64,000 nt of DNA from Bufo bufo (taxonomy: Eukaryota; Chordata; Amphibia; Anura; Bufonidae): NCBI RefSeq assembly GCF_905171765.1, contig NC_053391.1, forward strand, positions 190,474,559 to 190,538,558. The letters run 5' to 3'. Position numbers and translations under genes: made by a program. Numbering within the stretch: position 1 is the first letter of the stretch; each line of letters opens with the position of its first letter. Shown here one piece after another: positions 33,304 to 45,064 of the stretch. The notes under the pieces were generated by a model. It saw only the letters and a program-made list of their open reading frames with translations, was not told where the DNA came from and searched no databases.

Positions 33304-36194
33304 ATTGTAGTGAGGGCCTACAGCTGAGCAGACCATATGAAACATTGGAGGTGAGGGCCTACAGGTAAGCGAACCCCATAAAACATTTGTAGTGAGGGCC
33401 TACAGGTGATCAGACCGTATGAAACATTGGAGGTGAGGGCCTACAGCTGAGCAGACCATATGAAACAATGTAGTGAGGGCCTACAGCTGAGCAGACCGTA
33501 TGAAACATTGGAGGTGAGGGCCTAGAGGTGAGCGAACCGCATAAAACATTGTAGTGAGGGACTTATGGTGAGCAAACCCCATAAAACATTGTATTGAGGG
33601 CCTACAGCTGAACAGACCTTATGAAACAATGGAGGTGAGGGCCTGAAGGTGAGCAAACCCCATAAAACATTGTAGTGAGGGCCTACAGCTGAGCAGACTG
33701 TATGAAACATTGTAGTGAGGGCATACAGCTGAGCAGACTGTATGAAACATTGTAGGTGAGGGCCTACAGGTGAGCAAACCCCATAAAACATTGTAGTGAG
33801 GGCCTTATGGTGATCAAACCCCATAAAACATTGTTGTGAGGGCTTAAAGCTGAGCAGACCTTATGAAACAATGGAGGTGAGGGCCTGAAGGTGAGCAAAC
33901 CCCATAAAACATTGTTGTGAGGGCTTAAAGCTGAGCAGACTGTATGAAACATTGGAGCTGAGGGCCCGAAGGTGAGCGAACCCCAATAAACATTTGTAGT
34001 GAGGGCCTACAGGTGAGCAGACCATATAAAACATTGAAGGTGAGGGCCTACAGCTGAGCAGACCGTATGAAACATTGGAGGTGAGGGCCTACAGGTGAGC
34101 GAACCCCATAAAACAAGGTAGAGAGGGCCTACAGCAGAGCAGGTTGTATGAAACATTGGAGGAGACGGCCTACAGGTGAGCGAACCCTATAAAACATTGT
34201 AGTAAGGGCCTTATGGTAAGCAAACCCCATAAAACATTGTAGTGAGAGCCTAAAGCTGAGCAGACCGTATAAAACATTGGAGGTGAGGGCCTAAAGGTGA
34301 GCAAACCCCTTAAAACATTGCAGTGCGGGCCTACAGCTGAGCAGACCGTATGAAACATTGGAGATGAGGGCCTACAGGTGAGAGAACCCCATAAAACATT
34401 GTAGTGAAGGCCTACAGCTGAGCAGACCGATTGAAACATTGTAGTGAGGGCCTACAGCTGAGCAGACCGTATGAAACATTGGAGTTGAGGGCCTAGAGGT
34501 GAGCGAACCCTATAAAACATTGTAGTGAGGGCCTTATGGTGATCAAACCCCATAAAACATTGTAGTGAGGGCCTACAGCTGAGCAGACCGTATGAAACAT
34601 TGGAGATGAGGGCCTACAGGTGAGCGAACCCCATAAAACATCTGTAGTGAGGGCCTACAGGTGAGCAGACCGTATGAAACATTGGAGGTGAGGGCCTAGA
34701 GGTGAGCGAACCCTATAAAACATTGTAGTGAGGGCCTTATGGTGAGCAAACCCCATAAAACATTGTAGTGAGGGCCTACAGCTGAGCAGACCGTATGAAA
34801 CATTGGAGGTGAGGGCCTGAAGGTGAGCAGACCGTATGAAACATTGCAGTGCGGGCCTACAGCTGAGCACACCGTATGAAACATTGGAGATGAGGGCCTA
34901 CAGGTGAGCGAACCCAATAAAACATTTGTAGTGAGGGCCTACAGGTGAGCAGACCGTATGAAACATTGGAGATGAGGGCCTACAGTTGAGCAGACCGTAT
35001 GAAACATTGTAGTGAGGGCCTACAGCTGAGCAGACCGTATGAAACATTGGAGGTGAGGGCCTACAGGTGAGCGAACCCCATAAAACATTGTAGTGAGGGC
35101 CTTATTGTGAGCAAACCCCATAAAACATTGTAGTGAGGGCCTACAGCTGAGCAGACCGTATGAAACATTGGAGGTGAGGGCCTACAGGAGAGCGAACCCC
35201 ATAAAACATTGTAGTGAGGGCCTTATGGTGAGAAAACTTTATAAAACATTGTAGTGAGGGCCTAAAGCTGAGCAGACCGTATGAAACATTAGAGGTGAGG
35301 GCCTACAGGTGAGCGAACCCCATAAAACATTGTAGTGAGGGCCTTATGGTGAGCGAACCCCATAAAACATTGTAGTGAGAGCCTACAGCTGAGCAGACCG
35401 TATGAAACATTGGAGGTGAGGGCCTGAAGGTGAGCAAACCCCATAAAACATTGCAGTGCGGGCCTACAGCTGAGCACACCGTATGAAACATTGGAGATGA
35501 GGGCCTGAAGGTGAGCGAACCCCATAAAACATTTGTAGTGAGGACCTACAGGTGAGCAGACCGTATGAAACTTTGGAGGTGAGGGCCTACAGTTGAGCAG
35601 ACCGTATGAAACATTGCAGTGAGGGCCTACAGCTGAGCAGACCATATGAAACATTGGAGGTGAGGGCCTACAGGTGAGCGAACCCAATAAAACATTGTAG
35701 TGAGGGCCTTATGGTGAGCAAACCCCATAAAACATTGTAGTGAGGACCTACAGCTGAGCAGACCATATGAAACATTGGAGGTGAGCGCCTACAGGGGAGC
35801 GAACCCCATAAAACATTGTAGTGAGGGCCTTATGGTGAGAAAACTTTATAAAACATTGTAGTGAGGGCCTACAGCTGAGCTGACCGTATGAAACATTGGA
35901 GGTGAGGGCCTACAGGTGAGCAAACCCCATAAAACCTTGTAGTGAGGGCCAACAGCTGAGCAGACCATATGAAACATTGGAGGTGAGGGCCTACATGTGA
36001 GCGAATCCCATAAAACATTGTAGTGAGGTCCTTACAGTGAGCAAACCCCATAAAACATTGTAGTAAGGGCCTACAGCTGAGCAGACCGTATGAAACATTG
36101 GAGCTGAGGGCCTTTAGGTGAGCAGACCTTATGAAACATTGGAGTGAGGGCCTACAGGTGACCAGTCCGTATGAAACATTGTACTGAGGGCATA
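33304..36194. repeat. minisatellite array, right block
   Basis: Continuation of the 40/41-bp array of 23490-27936 with the same three unit types, about 70 units. It is cut at 36193-36194 (TA) by a Tc1-like element. One degenerate unit (ACTGTATGGAACAGGAGGAGG) seems to persist beyond it at about 38169-38190. Confidence 0.95.
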
Positions 36195-36500
36195 CAGTTG
36201 CAAGAAAAAGTATGCGAACCCTTTGGAATTATATGGATTTCTGCACAAATTGGTCATAAAATGTGTTCTGATCTTCATCTAAGTCACAACAATAGTCAAT
36301 CACAGTCTGCTTAAACTGATAACACAAAGAATTACATGTTACCATGTTTTTATTGAACACACCATGTAAACATTCACAGTGCAGGTGGAAAAGGTATGTG
36401 AACCCTTGGATTTAATAACTGGTTGAACCTCCTTTGGCAGCAATAACGTCAACCAAAAGTTTCCTGTAGTTGCAGATCAGACGTGCACAACGGTCAGGAG

Positions 36501-36817
36501 CAGGGGCGTAGCTATAGGGGGTGCAGAGTTAGCAGTCGCTACCGGGCCCAGGAGCCTGAGGGGGCCCAAAGACCCTTGTGGTGCATAAGAAGACACCAGT
36601 ATTATAGAAAGTCCATGCTGGTCAAGTTACACCTCTGGCTCAAGGGGAAGGGGGTTAAATCAAGAATTTGGCATGGGGGCAGGGGTGCCATTTCAATTTT
36701 AGCCTCAGGCAGCACGAAGGCTATGCGCTTCCTGCCCTTGGCCACTAAGCACTGAGGGAAGGGGGCCCCAAGCTGAACTCTTGCACCAGGGCCCATGAGC
36801 CTTTAGCTACGCCCCTG
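36501..36817. mobile_element. 317-bp hAT-type MITE inside Tc1 copy 1
   Basis: Termini CAGGGGCGTAGCTATAG and inverted TTTAGCTACGCCCCTG. Perfect 8-bp target duplication GTCAGGAG (36493-36500, 36818-36825). The empty site ACAACGGTCAGGAGTAATTC is present in Tc1 copy 2 near 47656-47675, so the boundaries are exact. Confidence 0.95.
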
Positions 36818-36825
36818 GTCAGGAG

Positions 36826-37762
36826 TAATTCTTGACCATTCCTTTTTACAGAACTGTTTCAGTTCAGCAATATTCTTGGGATGTCTGGTGTGAATCGCTT
36901 TCTTGAGGTCATGCCACATTATCTCAATCTGGTTGAGGTCAGGACTCTGACTGGGCCACTCCAGAAGGCGTATTTTCTTCTGTTTAAGCCATTCTGTTGT
37001 TGATGTTACTTCTATGCTTTGGGTCGTTGTCCTGTTGTACACCCATCTTCTGTTGAGCTTCAGTTGGTGGACAGATGGCCTTAAGTTCTCCTGCAAAACG
37101 TCTTGATAAACTTGGGAATTCATTTTTCCTTCGATGATAGCAATCCGCCCAGGCGCTGACGCAGCAAAGCAGCCCCAAACCATGATGCCCCCACCACCAT
37201 ACTTCACAGTTGGGATGAGGTTTTGATGTTGGTGTGCTGTGCCTCTTTTTCTCCACACATAGTGTTGTGTGTTTCTTCCAAACAACTCAACTTTGGTTTC
37301 ATCTGTCCACAGAATATTTTGCCAGTACTGCTTTGGAACATCCAGGTGCTCTTGTGCAAACTGTAAACGTGCAGCAATGTTTTTTTTGGACAGCAGTGGC
37401 TTCCTCTGTGGTATCCTCTCATGAAATCAATTCTTGTTTAGTGTTTTATGTATCGTAGATTCGTTAACAGGGATGTTAGCATATGCCAGAGACTTTTGTA
37501 AGTCTTTAGCTGACACTCTAGGATTCTTCTTTAGCTCATTGAGCAGTCTGCGCTGTGCTCTTGCAGTCATCTTTACAGGACGGCCACTCCTAGGGAGAGT
37601 TGCAGCAGTGCTGAACTTTCTCCATTTATAGACAATTTGTCTTACCGTGGACTGATGAACAGCAAGGCTTTTGGAGATACTTTTATAACCCTTTCCAGCT
37701 TTATGCAAGTCAACAATTCTTAATCGTAGGTCTTCTGAGAGCTCTTTTGTGTGAGGCATCAT
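36826..37762 (-). pseudogene. Tc1-like transposase, copy 1 (broken)
   Basis: Minus strand. N-terminal helix-turn-helix part (37762-37427): [40 protein letters not shown], then a GRPVK AT-hook-like linker. A TGA interrupts after LNKN, where copy 2 has GGA. The catalytic part follows in other frames: [13 protein letters not shown] region (near 37310), [16 protein letters not shown] (near 37170), QQDNDPKHRS (near 37040) and [18 protein letters not shown] (near 36930). Frameshift around 37030. The D, D and D/E positions of the Tc1 family are still recognisable, but the gene cannot make a full protein. Confidence 0.85.
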
Positions 37763-37804
37763 TCACATCAGGCAATGCTTCTTGTGAAAAGCAAACCCAG
37801 AACT

Positions 37805-37842
<38 letters not shown>

Positions 37843-38309
37843 TATTGGGCAGGGCAGCTGTAGCCAACACCTCCAATCTCATCTCATTGATTGGACCCCA
37901 GTTGGCTGACACCTCACTCCAATTAGTTCTTGGAGATGTCATTAGTCTAGGGGTTCGCATACTTTTTCCACCTGCATTATGAATGTTTACATGGTGTGTT
38001 CAATAAAAACATGGTAACATTTAATTCTTTGTGTGTTATTAGTTAAAGCAGACTGTGATTGTCTATTGTTGTGACTTAGATGAATATCAGATCACATTTT
38101 ATGACCAATTTGTGCAGAAATCCATATAATTCCAAAGGGTTCACATACTTTTTCTTGCAACTGTATATACTGTATGGAACAGGAGGAGGATGAGTAAACA
38201 AGATTCAAGCATATACCCTTTTTTGGAGGTGAAAAGGGTGCATCTGAATCTTGTGGATTGAGTACATTGTAAAGCATACATTTAAATTGCGTGTTTGTTC
38301 CTCATTAGA

Positions 38310-40956
38310 TCAGCTTTCCTCTGGTGGAGTGGAGTAGTCAGGGGCAATCCAGGCCTTGTTCATTTTTATCTGAGTCAACCTGTCAGCATTGTCAGTGGAC
38401 AAGCGGATATGCTTATTTGTTATAATGCCACCAGCAGCACTAAATACACGCTCAGACAAAACGCTGGCGGCAGGGCAGGCCAACACCTCCAAGGCATAGA
38501 GCGCAAGTTCGTGCCACGTGTCCAGACACCCAGTGGTTGTAAGGCACTGAGGGATCATTTAGGACGCTGACACGGTCTGCTATTTATTCCTTCACCATTT
38601 TCCAAAACGTTTCCCTCCTTGTACCACTAGGCCTTGCTTCAGGGTGAGGTTGCTGGCGGGGTGTCATGAAAGTGTCCCATGCCTTGGACAGTGTTGCCCT
38701 GCCTTTGTTGGAACTGCTGTGTCTTCCCATCGTCTCCCTTCCCTGGTTGCCTAAGGAAGTACGGACTCTGCCGCCAGCGTTTTCACATGGAAAATTCCGG
38801 AGCAATCTCTCAACAAGTACCTTCTGGTATTGCACCGTTTTACTCGTCCTCTCCACCAAAGGAATGAGAGATGAGAAGTTTTCTTTGTAGCGGGGGTCGA
38901 GAAGGGTGAACAACCAGTAATCCGTGTTATCTAAAATGCGTAAAACGCGAGGGTCGCGGGTAAGGCAGCCTAACATGAATTCAGCCATGTGTGCCAGAGT
39001 ACCAACAGGCAAGATGTCGACATCATGATGACTCTCCATCTCCTCTTCCTCCTCCTCCTCTTCAGCCCATCCATGTTGAACAGATGGAATTAAAGTTCCA
39101 TGGGTACTAGCCTCAGTAGCAGAGGCAACAGTCTCCATCTCCTCCTCTTCTTCACGGTCCAATTTGTGCTGAGAAGACGAACTGTGGGTGGTCTGGATAT
39201 AACCCTGTGAGATGTCCTCCCCCAGTTCCTCGTCTGCCACATTCAGAGCGTCGTCCTTAATTGTGAGCAGCGATCGTTTGAGTAGATACAGCAGTGGGAT
39301 GGTTACGCTGATAAAAGCATTATCGCCACTAACCATCTGTGTGGATTCTTCAATGTTTTTTAAAACCTCACACAGGTCGGACATCAATGCCCACTCCTCG
39401 CTTGTGAATAGTGGCAGTTGACTTGAAAGGCGACGACCATATTGCAGCTGGTATTCCACAACTGCCCTCTGCTGCTCACAAAGCCTTGCCAACATATAGA
39501 ATGTAGAGTTCCAGTGCGTGCTCATGTCGCACAACAGTCGATGAGCTGGAAACCGCAAGCACTGCTGCAGCGTTGACAGGCCGGCTGAAGCTGTGGACGA
39601 CTTGCGGAAATGGGCACACACGCGGCGCGCCTTCACTAGTAGCTCTGGCAAATTGGGGTATGTTTTGATAAACCGCTGAACCACAAAGATCAGCTTCAGC
39701 ACGGCCTGTTGATGCTTATCCACAGCAGTGCTACACTGCTTCCAGCTAGCGACTGATGGCTGCTGGAGTTGGAAGTGGAGGAGGATGAGGCAGAAGAGGA
39801 GGAGAAGTAGGGGTTGGAGCCAGTAACATAGCTGCTTGCGGAGACCCTTATGGATGTAGGGCCCGCAATCCTGGGCGTGGGTAGCACCTGTGCCATCCCA
39901 GGGTACGACTCACTCCCGGCCTCCACCACATTCAACCAGTGTGCGGTCAGAGAAATGTAGCGTCCCTGGCCACCAGCACTTGTCCATGTGTCCGTATACT
40001 GGCGGCTGGAGACTGCGTACCGAGGGACTGGGGCCGACATCAGGCTGCGAAAGGCCTCAGTGTCAACAAGCCTATATGGCAACATTTCAAAGGCCAGTAA
40101 TTTTGAAAGTTGGCAATTAAGTGCTATGGCCTGTGGGTGGGTGGGTGGGTATTTGCGCTTGCGTTCAAATGACTGTGGTATGGACATTTGGATGCTGCAC
40201 TGGGACAGGGAAGTGGATATTGTTGCTGCTGGTTCATTCGAAGGTCCAGGTGCAGGGCGAGAGGCATCCGGGCCTGCGTCTTGGACAGGGGATTGGACAG
40301 CACGTAACACAGGGGAAGAGGAGGCAGTGGTGTGACCCACAGACCCAGATTGTGGACCCAGGCGTTCGGCCCACTTAGTAGGGTGCTTGGATGCCATGTG
40401 GCGGATCATGCTGGTGGTGGTGAGGTTGATAGTGTTCATGCCTCGGCTCATTTTGGTTCCACACAGGTTGCAAACTACCACTCTTTTGTCCTTGTCCTCT
40501 GCACTTTCCTCAAAAAAGCGCCATACTGCGGAACACCTACCCCTTGCTAAGGTTGATTTAGGCATGGGGGTGATCGGTGTAACGGTTGCGGGCCTGTTTT
40601 GGTGTGGGCCAACTTCTCCCTTTTGCAACCCCACTGCCTCTTCCAGCCTCTTGCAGTGCTGCGGATCCCTCTCCCTCTGTACTGCTGTCCTCGCTCGGCT
40701 TTTCACCTCCCCATGTTGGGTCAATGACCTCATCGTCCAACACCTCCTCTTCCACTTCCTCACTCTGATCATCCTCCTGTCTTGACCTAACCACAACCTC
40801 AGTGATTGACAACTGTGTCTCATCGTCATCCACCTCGTGAACTAATGATTGACGTTCACCACCGTCATCTTCTTGAGACTGTGAAGGCTCAAGAGGTTGG
40901 GAATCAGGGCACAATATCTCATGTCCCTCTTCAAGCATGCTGGCCGCGAGGGCCAA
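38310..40956 (-). pseudogene. hAT copy C transposase (broken, core deleted)
   Basis: Minus strand order: acidic leader (40956-40558); BED finger VWRFFEESAEDKDKR, CNLCGTKMSRG and IRHMASKHPTKW (about 40510-40380); KLLAFEMLPYRLVDTEAF; then VSSRQY joined directly to TDTWTSAGGQGRYI, so about 40-50 residues are missing before the first catalytic-Asp motif. A further deletion removes the DNGSN / PCLAHVLN block near 39720. The C-terminal half (39723-38584) is one long open frame with HRLLCDMSTHWNST, TIPLLYLLKRSLL, Glu-rich linker and YWLFTLLDPRYKENF. After a stop the dimerisation block LACPAASVLSERVFSAAGGI is at 38480-38420. Frameshifts near 40600 and 39710. Inactive. Confidence 0.85.
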
Positions 40957-41532
40957 ATCTAATAGTGGAGCTGAAAAGAGGTCCGGAGAATATCCGAGTG
41001 TGGGATCACTTGTTTTGCAGGCCTCTCCATGGTGGGAGGAAGGATGATCTGAGCGAGGAGTTGGCTGACCAGACTCTTGGCTACAGAGACTGGACTTGGT
41101 GGAAGAGAGGGTGGTGTTTAGCTAACTGGAAGCATTATCATCAGCAAGCCAACCGACCAACTGTTCGCACTGGTCTGACTTGGACAGTGTTGTCGTGCGC
41201 CGCCTAGCTAAGTTGGACATGAAGCTGGGTACGGTTTTATTACTTTTTTTTTTTGGTATATATTTTGTAAATATATTGATTTTCACTTTTTCCCAATATA
41301 TGGGCCTGAAGCAATCAGACGGTATAGAAATGCAATGTGCTGCGATAAACTGTTTCTACCGCAGACAACAAAACTGTGTGCAGATTCAGTGAAATTTGTA
41401 TATACATATATTGATTTTCACTTTTTCCCAATATATGGCCCTGAAGTGCACAGACGATATTCTAATGCAGAGCACTGGTTTAAACAGCAATAAAAAATCA
41501 AAGTTGCTGCCAACACACACAGTAGTCCTTAA

Positions 41533-42034
41533 AGCGAACCTGTCACCATGATTTTGCGCATAGAGCTGGTGACATGGGCTGCTAGATGGCCACTAGCACA
41601 TCTGCAGTACCCAGGTCCCACAGCTCTCAACCAGGTCCCACCGGCTGACGTCACAGAGCGCCGAAATCTCGCGATGCGCGAGCTAGCGCATGCGCAGTGT
41701 CGGCATCATGTTCATTCCCTGTGCTGGCATCAGCACAGGGAACAAACTACGCATGCGCTAGCTCGCGCATCGCGAGATTTCGGCGCTCCAGCTCTGTGAC
41801 GTCAGCCGGCAAGGAGGAGATTCGGAGGACGCGGGGCGGTGCTGGGCTCCTTGACGCTTGACTCATCTCCGGCTACAGGACTCATATCACGTAATTTGCA
41901 TATCACTCAAAACGGGTTTTTAACACAATAAAAGCGCAGAGAGCTGTGGGACCTGGGTACTGCAGATGTGCTAGTGGCCATCTAGCAGCCCATGTCCCCA
42001 GCTCTATGCGCAAAATCATGGTGACAGGTTCGCT
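41533..42034. mobile_element. 502-bp two-layer palindromic MITE with TTAA duplication
   Basis: TTAA at 41529-41532 and 42035-42038. Outer arms of about 100 bp start AGCGAACCTGTCACCATGAT and end inverted. An inner palindrome (about 41646-41808, centred near 41730) has the stem GCGCCGAAATCTCGCGATGC. No open frame. Confidence 0.8.
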
Positions 42035-42422
42035 TTAAAAGGACTTTTGGGTCTTTGAAACGTCTTTAAAATGAGCAATTTGCGATCAAATTCTCTCTAC
42101 ACTGTCTGTCCCTTCCTAACAACAGCTCTCCCTGACTCGCAATGAGCCGAACCCGCGTGACCGGGTGCTATATAGCACCCGATGACGTGGTCCAGCCAGC
42201 CAATCACTGTAATGCCAGTAGAAAACATGGCTATTGGCATTACAGTGATGGCAATACTTACCAGCATATTTATTGGCTGCTTAGAAGGCACCAAAAGTGC
42301 GGGGAGGAGACTCGAGCATGGCGCTCAAGCACATGTGGTACTCGGCCAAGCGCTCGGATCTGCCGAGCATAGCGATGCTCAAGCTGAATCGGTACTCGGC
42401 CGAGCATGCTGGCTCATCACTA

Positions 42423-44452
42423 GTAACAGGCTGTTGTCCTGCTGCAGTTTGGACAGGGACGCGGTGGCAGTTGGGGAGCGTCGGAAGTGGCTAGCAATCC
42501 TACGTACCTTTTAAACAATGTCGCTCAACCTTGGGTACGTGCGTAGGAACTTGTGTACCACAAGGTTGAGGACATGTACCATGCAGGGCACGTGTGTTAG
42601 ACTGCCAGCATGGAGGACGGCGAGGAGATTGCTGCCGTTGTCACAGACAATCATACCTGCCTGGAGCCTTCGAGGTGTCAGCCAGTTGTGGACCTGAGCC
42701 TGGAGGGTGGCCAAAACATCAGGTCCAGTGTGTCTCCGTTCACCTAAGCTCACAAGCTGGAGCATAGGCTGGCAGCAGGCATGCCCTACACTTGAGTAGC
42801 TATGGGGACGCTTGCTGGGGGGCTCAGCAGCGGTGGAGACAGTGGCTTGAGGGAGAGCAGCAGTTCTCCCCCTGGACAACCCGGGGCGGCACCACAAACT
42901 GAGATGCCGTCACACCTGATGATCCCTCCCTGGCGCCTCGGAGAGACACCCAATGGGCTGTAAAGCTGATGTAACGTCCCTGCTTATGTCTGCTGGTCCA
43001 GGCATCCATTGTCAGATGCACCCTGTTGCTGACAGCATGATCCAGCGACAGGGATACATTCTGCACAATGTGCTGGGGTAGGGCAGGGACGCCGATCCTG
43101 GCAAAGAAATGGCGGCTGGGGACACGCCATCTGGGTTTGGCCTGCTCCAGATGTTGGGCGATAACCCTTGCCAGGAGCCCATTGAGTGAATGCACACGAC
43201 GGTCCCTGGGGGCGTAGGGCACGGTGCGTTCAAAAGCGTTGGCAACTGATGGCTGGCGCCAGATGGCAGTGGAGGAGATAGAGGAGGGTGCAGAAGAGGC
43301 AGAGGTCTGGCTGCCGGTACCAGTACCTCTAGGAGAGGGAGTGGGAATGCATTGTTGGAAGGGGTTGGGGTGGCTGCAGGACAGTGGCAGGAGCTGCTGT
43401 CCCCTGTGCACTGCTGCTGTCGCTGCTGTGACCACCCTGCATCTGTTCCCACTCCCGCCAGTGGTTGACTCTCAGGTGCTGGGTGAGGGCAGTGGTACCC
43501 AGCTGAGCAACAGACCTCTCTCTCCTCACCCTGGCATGGCATAACTGACAGATGGCAATTGTCAGATCGTCTGCTGCCAGGGTGAAGTGAGCCCAAACAG
43601 GTGACTTACGCACCGACCTCCTGTCAGATGGGATGGTGCTGGCTTGTGCCTGTTCGGGCTTGTTGCACACAGTTGGAGCCGGAACCTGCTGCTGCCACCT
43701 CCTGCTGCCATTACTAGTGGAGCCCCTGCCCCTGGGCTCCCTGGTGACCAGGTCACCGTTTGTCTCGGGTACCTACCTTCCTCATCAGTGCTGCTGTCAC
43801 CTGACAAGGGAGGTGGCACCCATTCTAATTCACCCTCCTCTTCATCCCCTGTAATGTCAGACCCAAGGTCGACCAGTGGTTGACTGAGGGGAACAGCAGA
43901 CGTGGAGCCCCTGACCTGGCTCCGCTGTCCCCTTGCTGACGCCTGGGTCTGACTAGGTGCAGGGGTTCTGTGGATGAAACCACCCGCACCAGTTGGAAGG
44001 GATTTCACTGGGGTACTGGCAGGCAGTACCCCCTCCTCCTCCTCCTCCTCCTCATCCCTTCTAAAAGGTCCTAAGCATCCAAGCTCTAGCTCACTCTCCT
44101 GCATTACCACCCCCAAGATGTCCCTCTCACTGTCGCTGTCAAACAGCATCAAGGTCGATTCTTGGGGGCTGGTGGCTGGTCAGCAGGAGGCGGAGAGCTG
44201 CTGCTGCTCAGAGCCGGGGAAGAGGACTCCGTGCCACTGGCTTGTGTCACGATTGACACAACTGCCTCGGTGTCCTGAGATGAAATTGGGCGGCTGCCAC
44301 AGCGAAAAAAAATCACGGAAGAGGCGGATGCCCCTGTCACCTGCGCCCGCCACTCCGTGGGTAGAGGAGCGGGCCCGTGCTGGCAGCGGTCCAGCACTGG
44401 AACCAACTCCCCTACCACGACCACGGCTGCCGACACGACCACGTCCACTCAT
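42423..44452 (-). pseudogene. hAT copy D transposase, N-terminal and core part
   Basis: Minus strand: Arg/Gly-rich start MSGRGRVGSRGRGRG (ATG near 44452); acidic segment MMLFDSDSERD with a Glu run (about 44150-44030); BED finger VWAHFTLAADDL, CQLCHARVRRE and LTQHLRVNHW (about 43600-43440); VHLTMDAWTSRHKQGRYISF (about 43025-42965); VCDNGSNLLAVL and PCMVHVLNLVV (about 42660-42560); then IASHFRRSPTATASLSKLQQ to the end. Four frames are needed (breaks near 44170, 43660, 43430 and 42890). The second catalytic Asp is kept here, unlike copy B. Confidence 0.8.
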
Positions 44453-44539
44453 TATTTCACCAAATGAGTAAATAACCACAATGTTTTTAAACAACAGAAA
44501 AAAATATATAGAAAGAAAATAGTGAAGGAGTTTGGGCAA

Positions 44540-45064
44540 ACTTTATTGGGTTGGGGACAATGGGGCAAAAATGAATTATAAAAAATAGACACAAAACCCT
44601 AAAACAATAACACTAATACACAGCAACTTTTTTTTTTGTTTTGATTTTTTCACAGAAAAAAGACGCAGACAATAATCCCTCTCTTGCAAACGAAACCCAA
44701 AAACAGTAACACTAAAACACAGGCAAAGACTTTTTTTTTGTTTTGATTTTCACTAACTAACCTACACTACCTACCACTAAATATCTGGATTATATATATG
44801 AGGTATCAGATGTTATATGACAAAGGAATTCAGCACAGTACAGAAATCACACTCCTCTCTCTCTCACAACTGCATGAAACAGCACAAATTGGCTACTGGG
44901 GAGGTTCTTATATAGTAAAGGGGTAGGCAACTTTCCTACTGGTTGCTAGGGATGTTGCTAAGCTCTGACAGAGATATTGCAGCCTTCTCATTGGCCTACA
45001 AGCTAGAAGCAGGGAGGGATCATGTGTACTGTTTAAAAAATAAAAGAATATTCAAATTTACTAA
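44540..45064. other. hAT copy D 5' non-coding DNA
   Basis: A/T-rich with a partly duplicated segment (ACAAAACCCTAAAACAATAACACTAA-type near 44592 and 44690, each followed by a T-run and GTTTTGATTTT). No gene seen. Confidence 0.5.

Larger units (their letters stand above)
36195..38163 (-). mobile_element. Tc1-like transposon copy 1, with a MITE inside
   Basis: Ends CAGTTGCAAGAAAAAGTATG (36195) and inverted CATACTTTTTCTTGCAACTG (ending 38163), flanked by TA on both sides (36193-36194, 38164-38165). It is 1969 bp including the 317-bp MITE and its 8-bp duplication, 1644 bp without. Inserted in a minisatellite unit (GAGGGCATA). A (GT)n run near 37806-37838 is expanded relative to copy 2. Confidence 0.92.
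38184..42422 (-). mobile_element. hAT transposon remnant (copy C), minus strand
   Basis: The 5' terminus, read on the minus strand, is TAGTGATGAGCCAGCATGCT at 42422. The 5' non-coding region (42422 to about 40960) holds a MITE (41533-42034) and the duplicated block TTGATTTTCACTTTTTCCCA (near 41276 and 41410). The coding region follows at 40956-38310. The 3' end is uncertain. GTAACAGG after the 5' end (42423-42430) resembles GGAACAGG at 38176-38183, 7 of 8, a possible target duplication, but no clear 3' inverted terminus is seen. Confidence 0.65.

Noticed and set aside
27925..33315. ATTGTAGTGAGG as a definite 12-bp target duplication of Penelope element 2
   Set aside because: The same string occurs in almost every minisatellite unit, so matching flanks are expected by chance. 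Kept only as possible.
23490..36194. Regularly spaced repeats that could suggest a CRISPR array
   Set aside because: Units are contiguous with no unique spacers, the sequence is vertebrate, and no cas genes are present.
44180..44539. A 119-codon minus-strand frame beginning with a hydrophobic stretch (LLHYFLSIYFFLLFKNIVVI) as a membrane protein
   Set aside because: The hydrophobic part is A/T-rich 5' UTR of hAT copy D. The likely transposase start is the internal ATG near 44452 with the RGRGRG leader.
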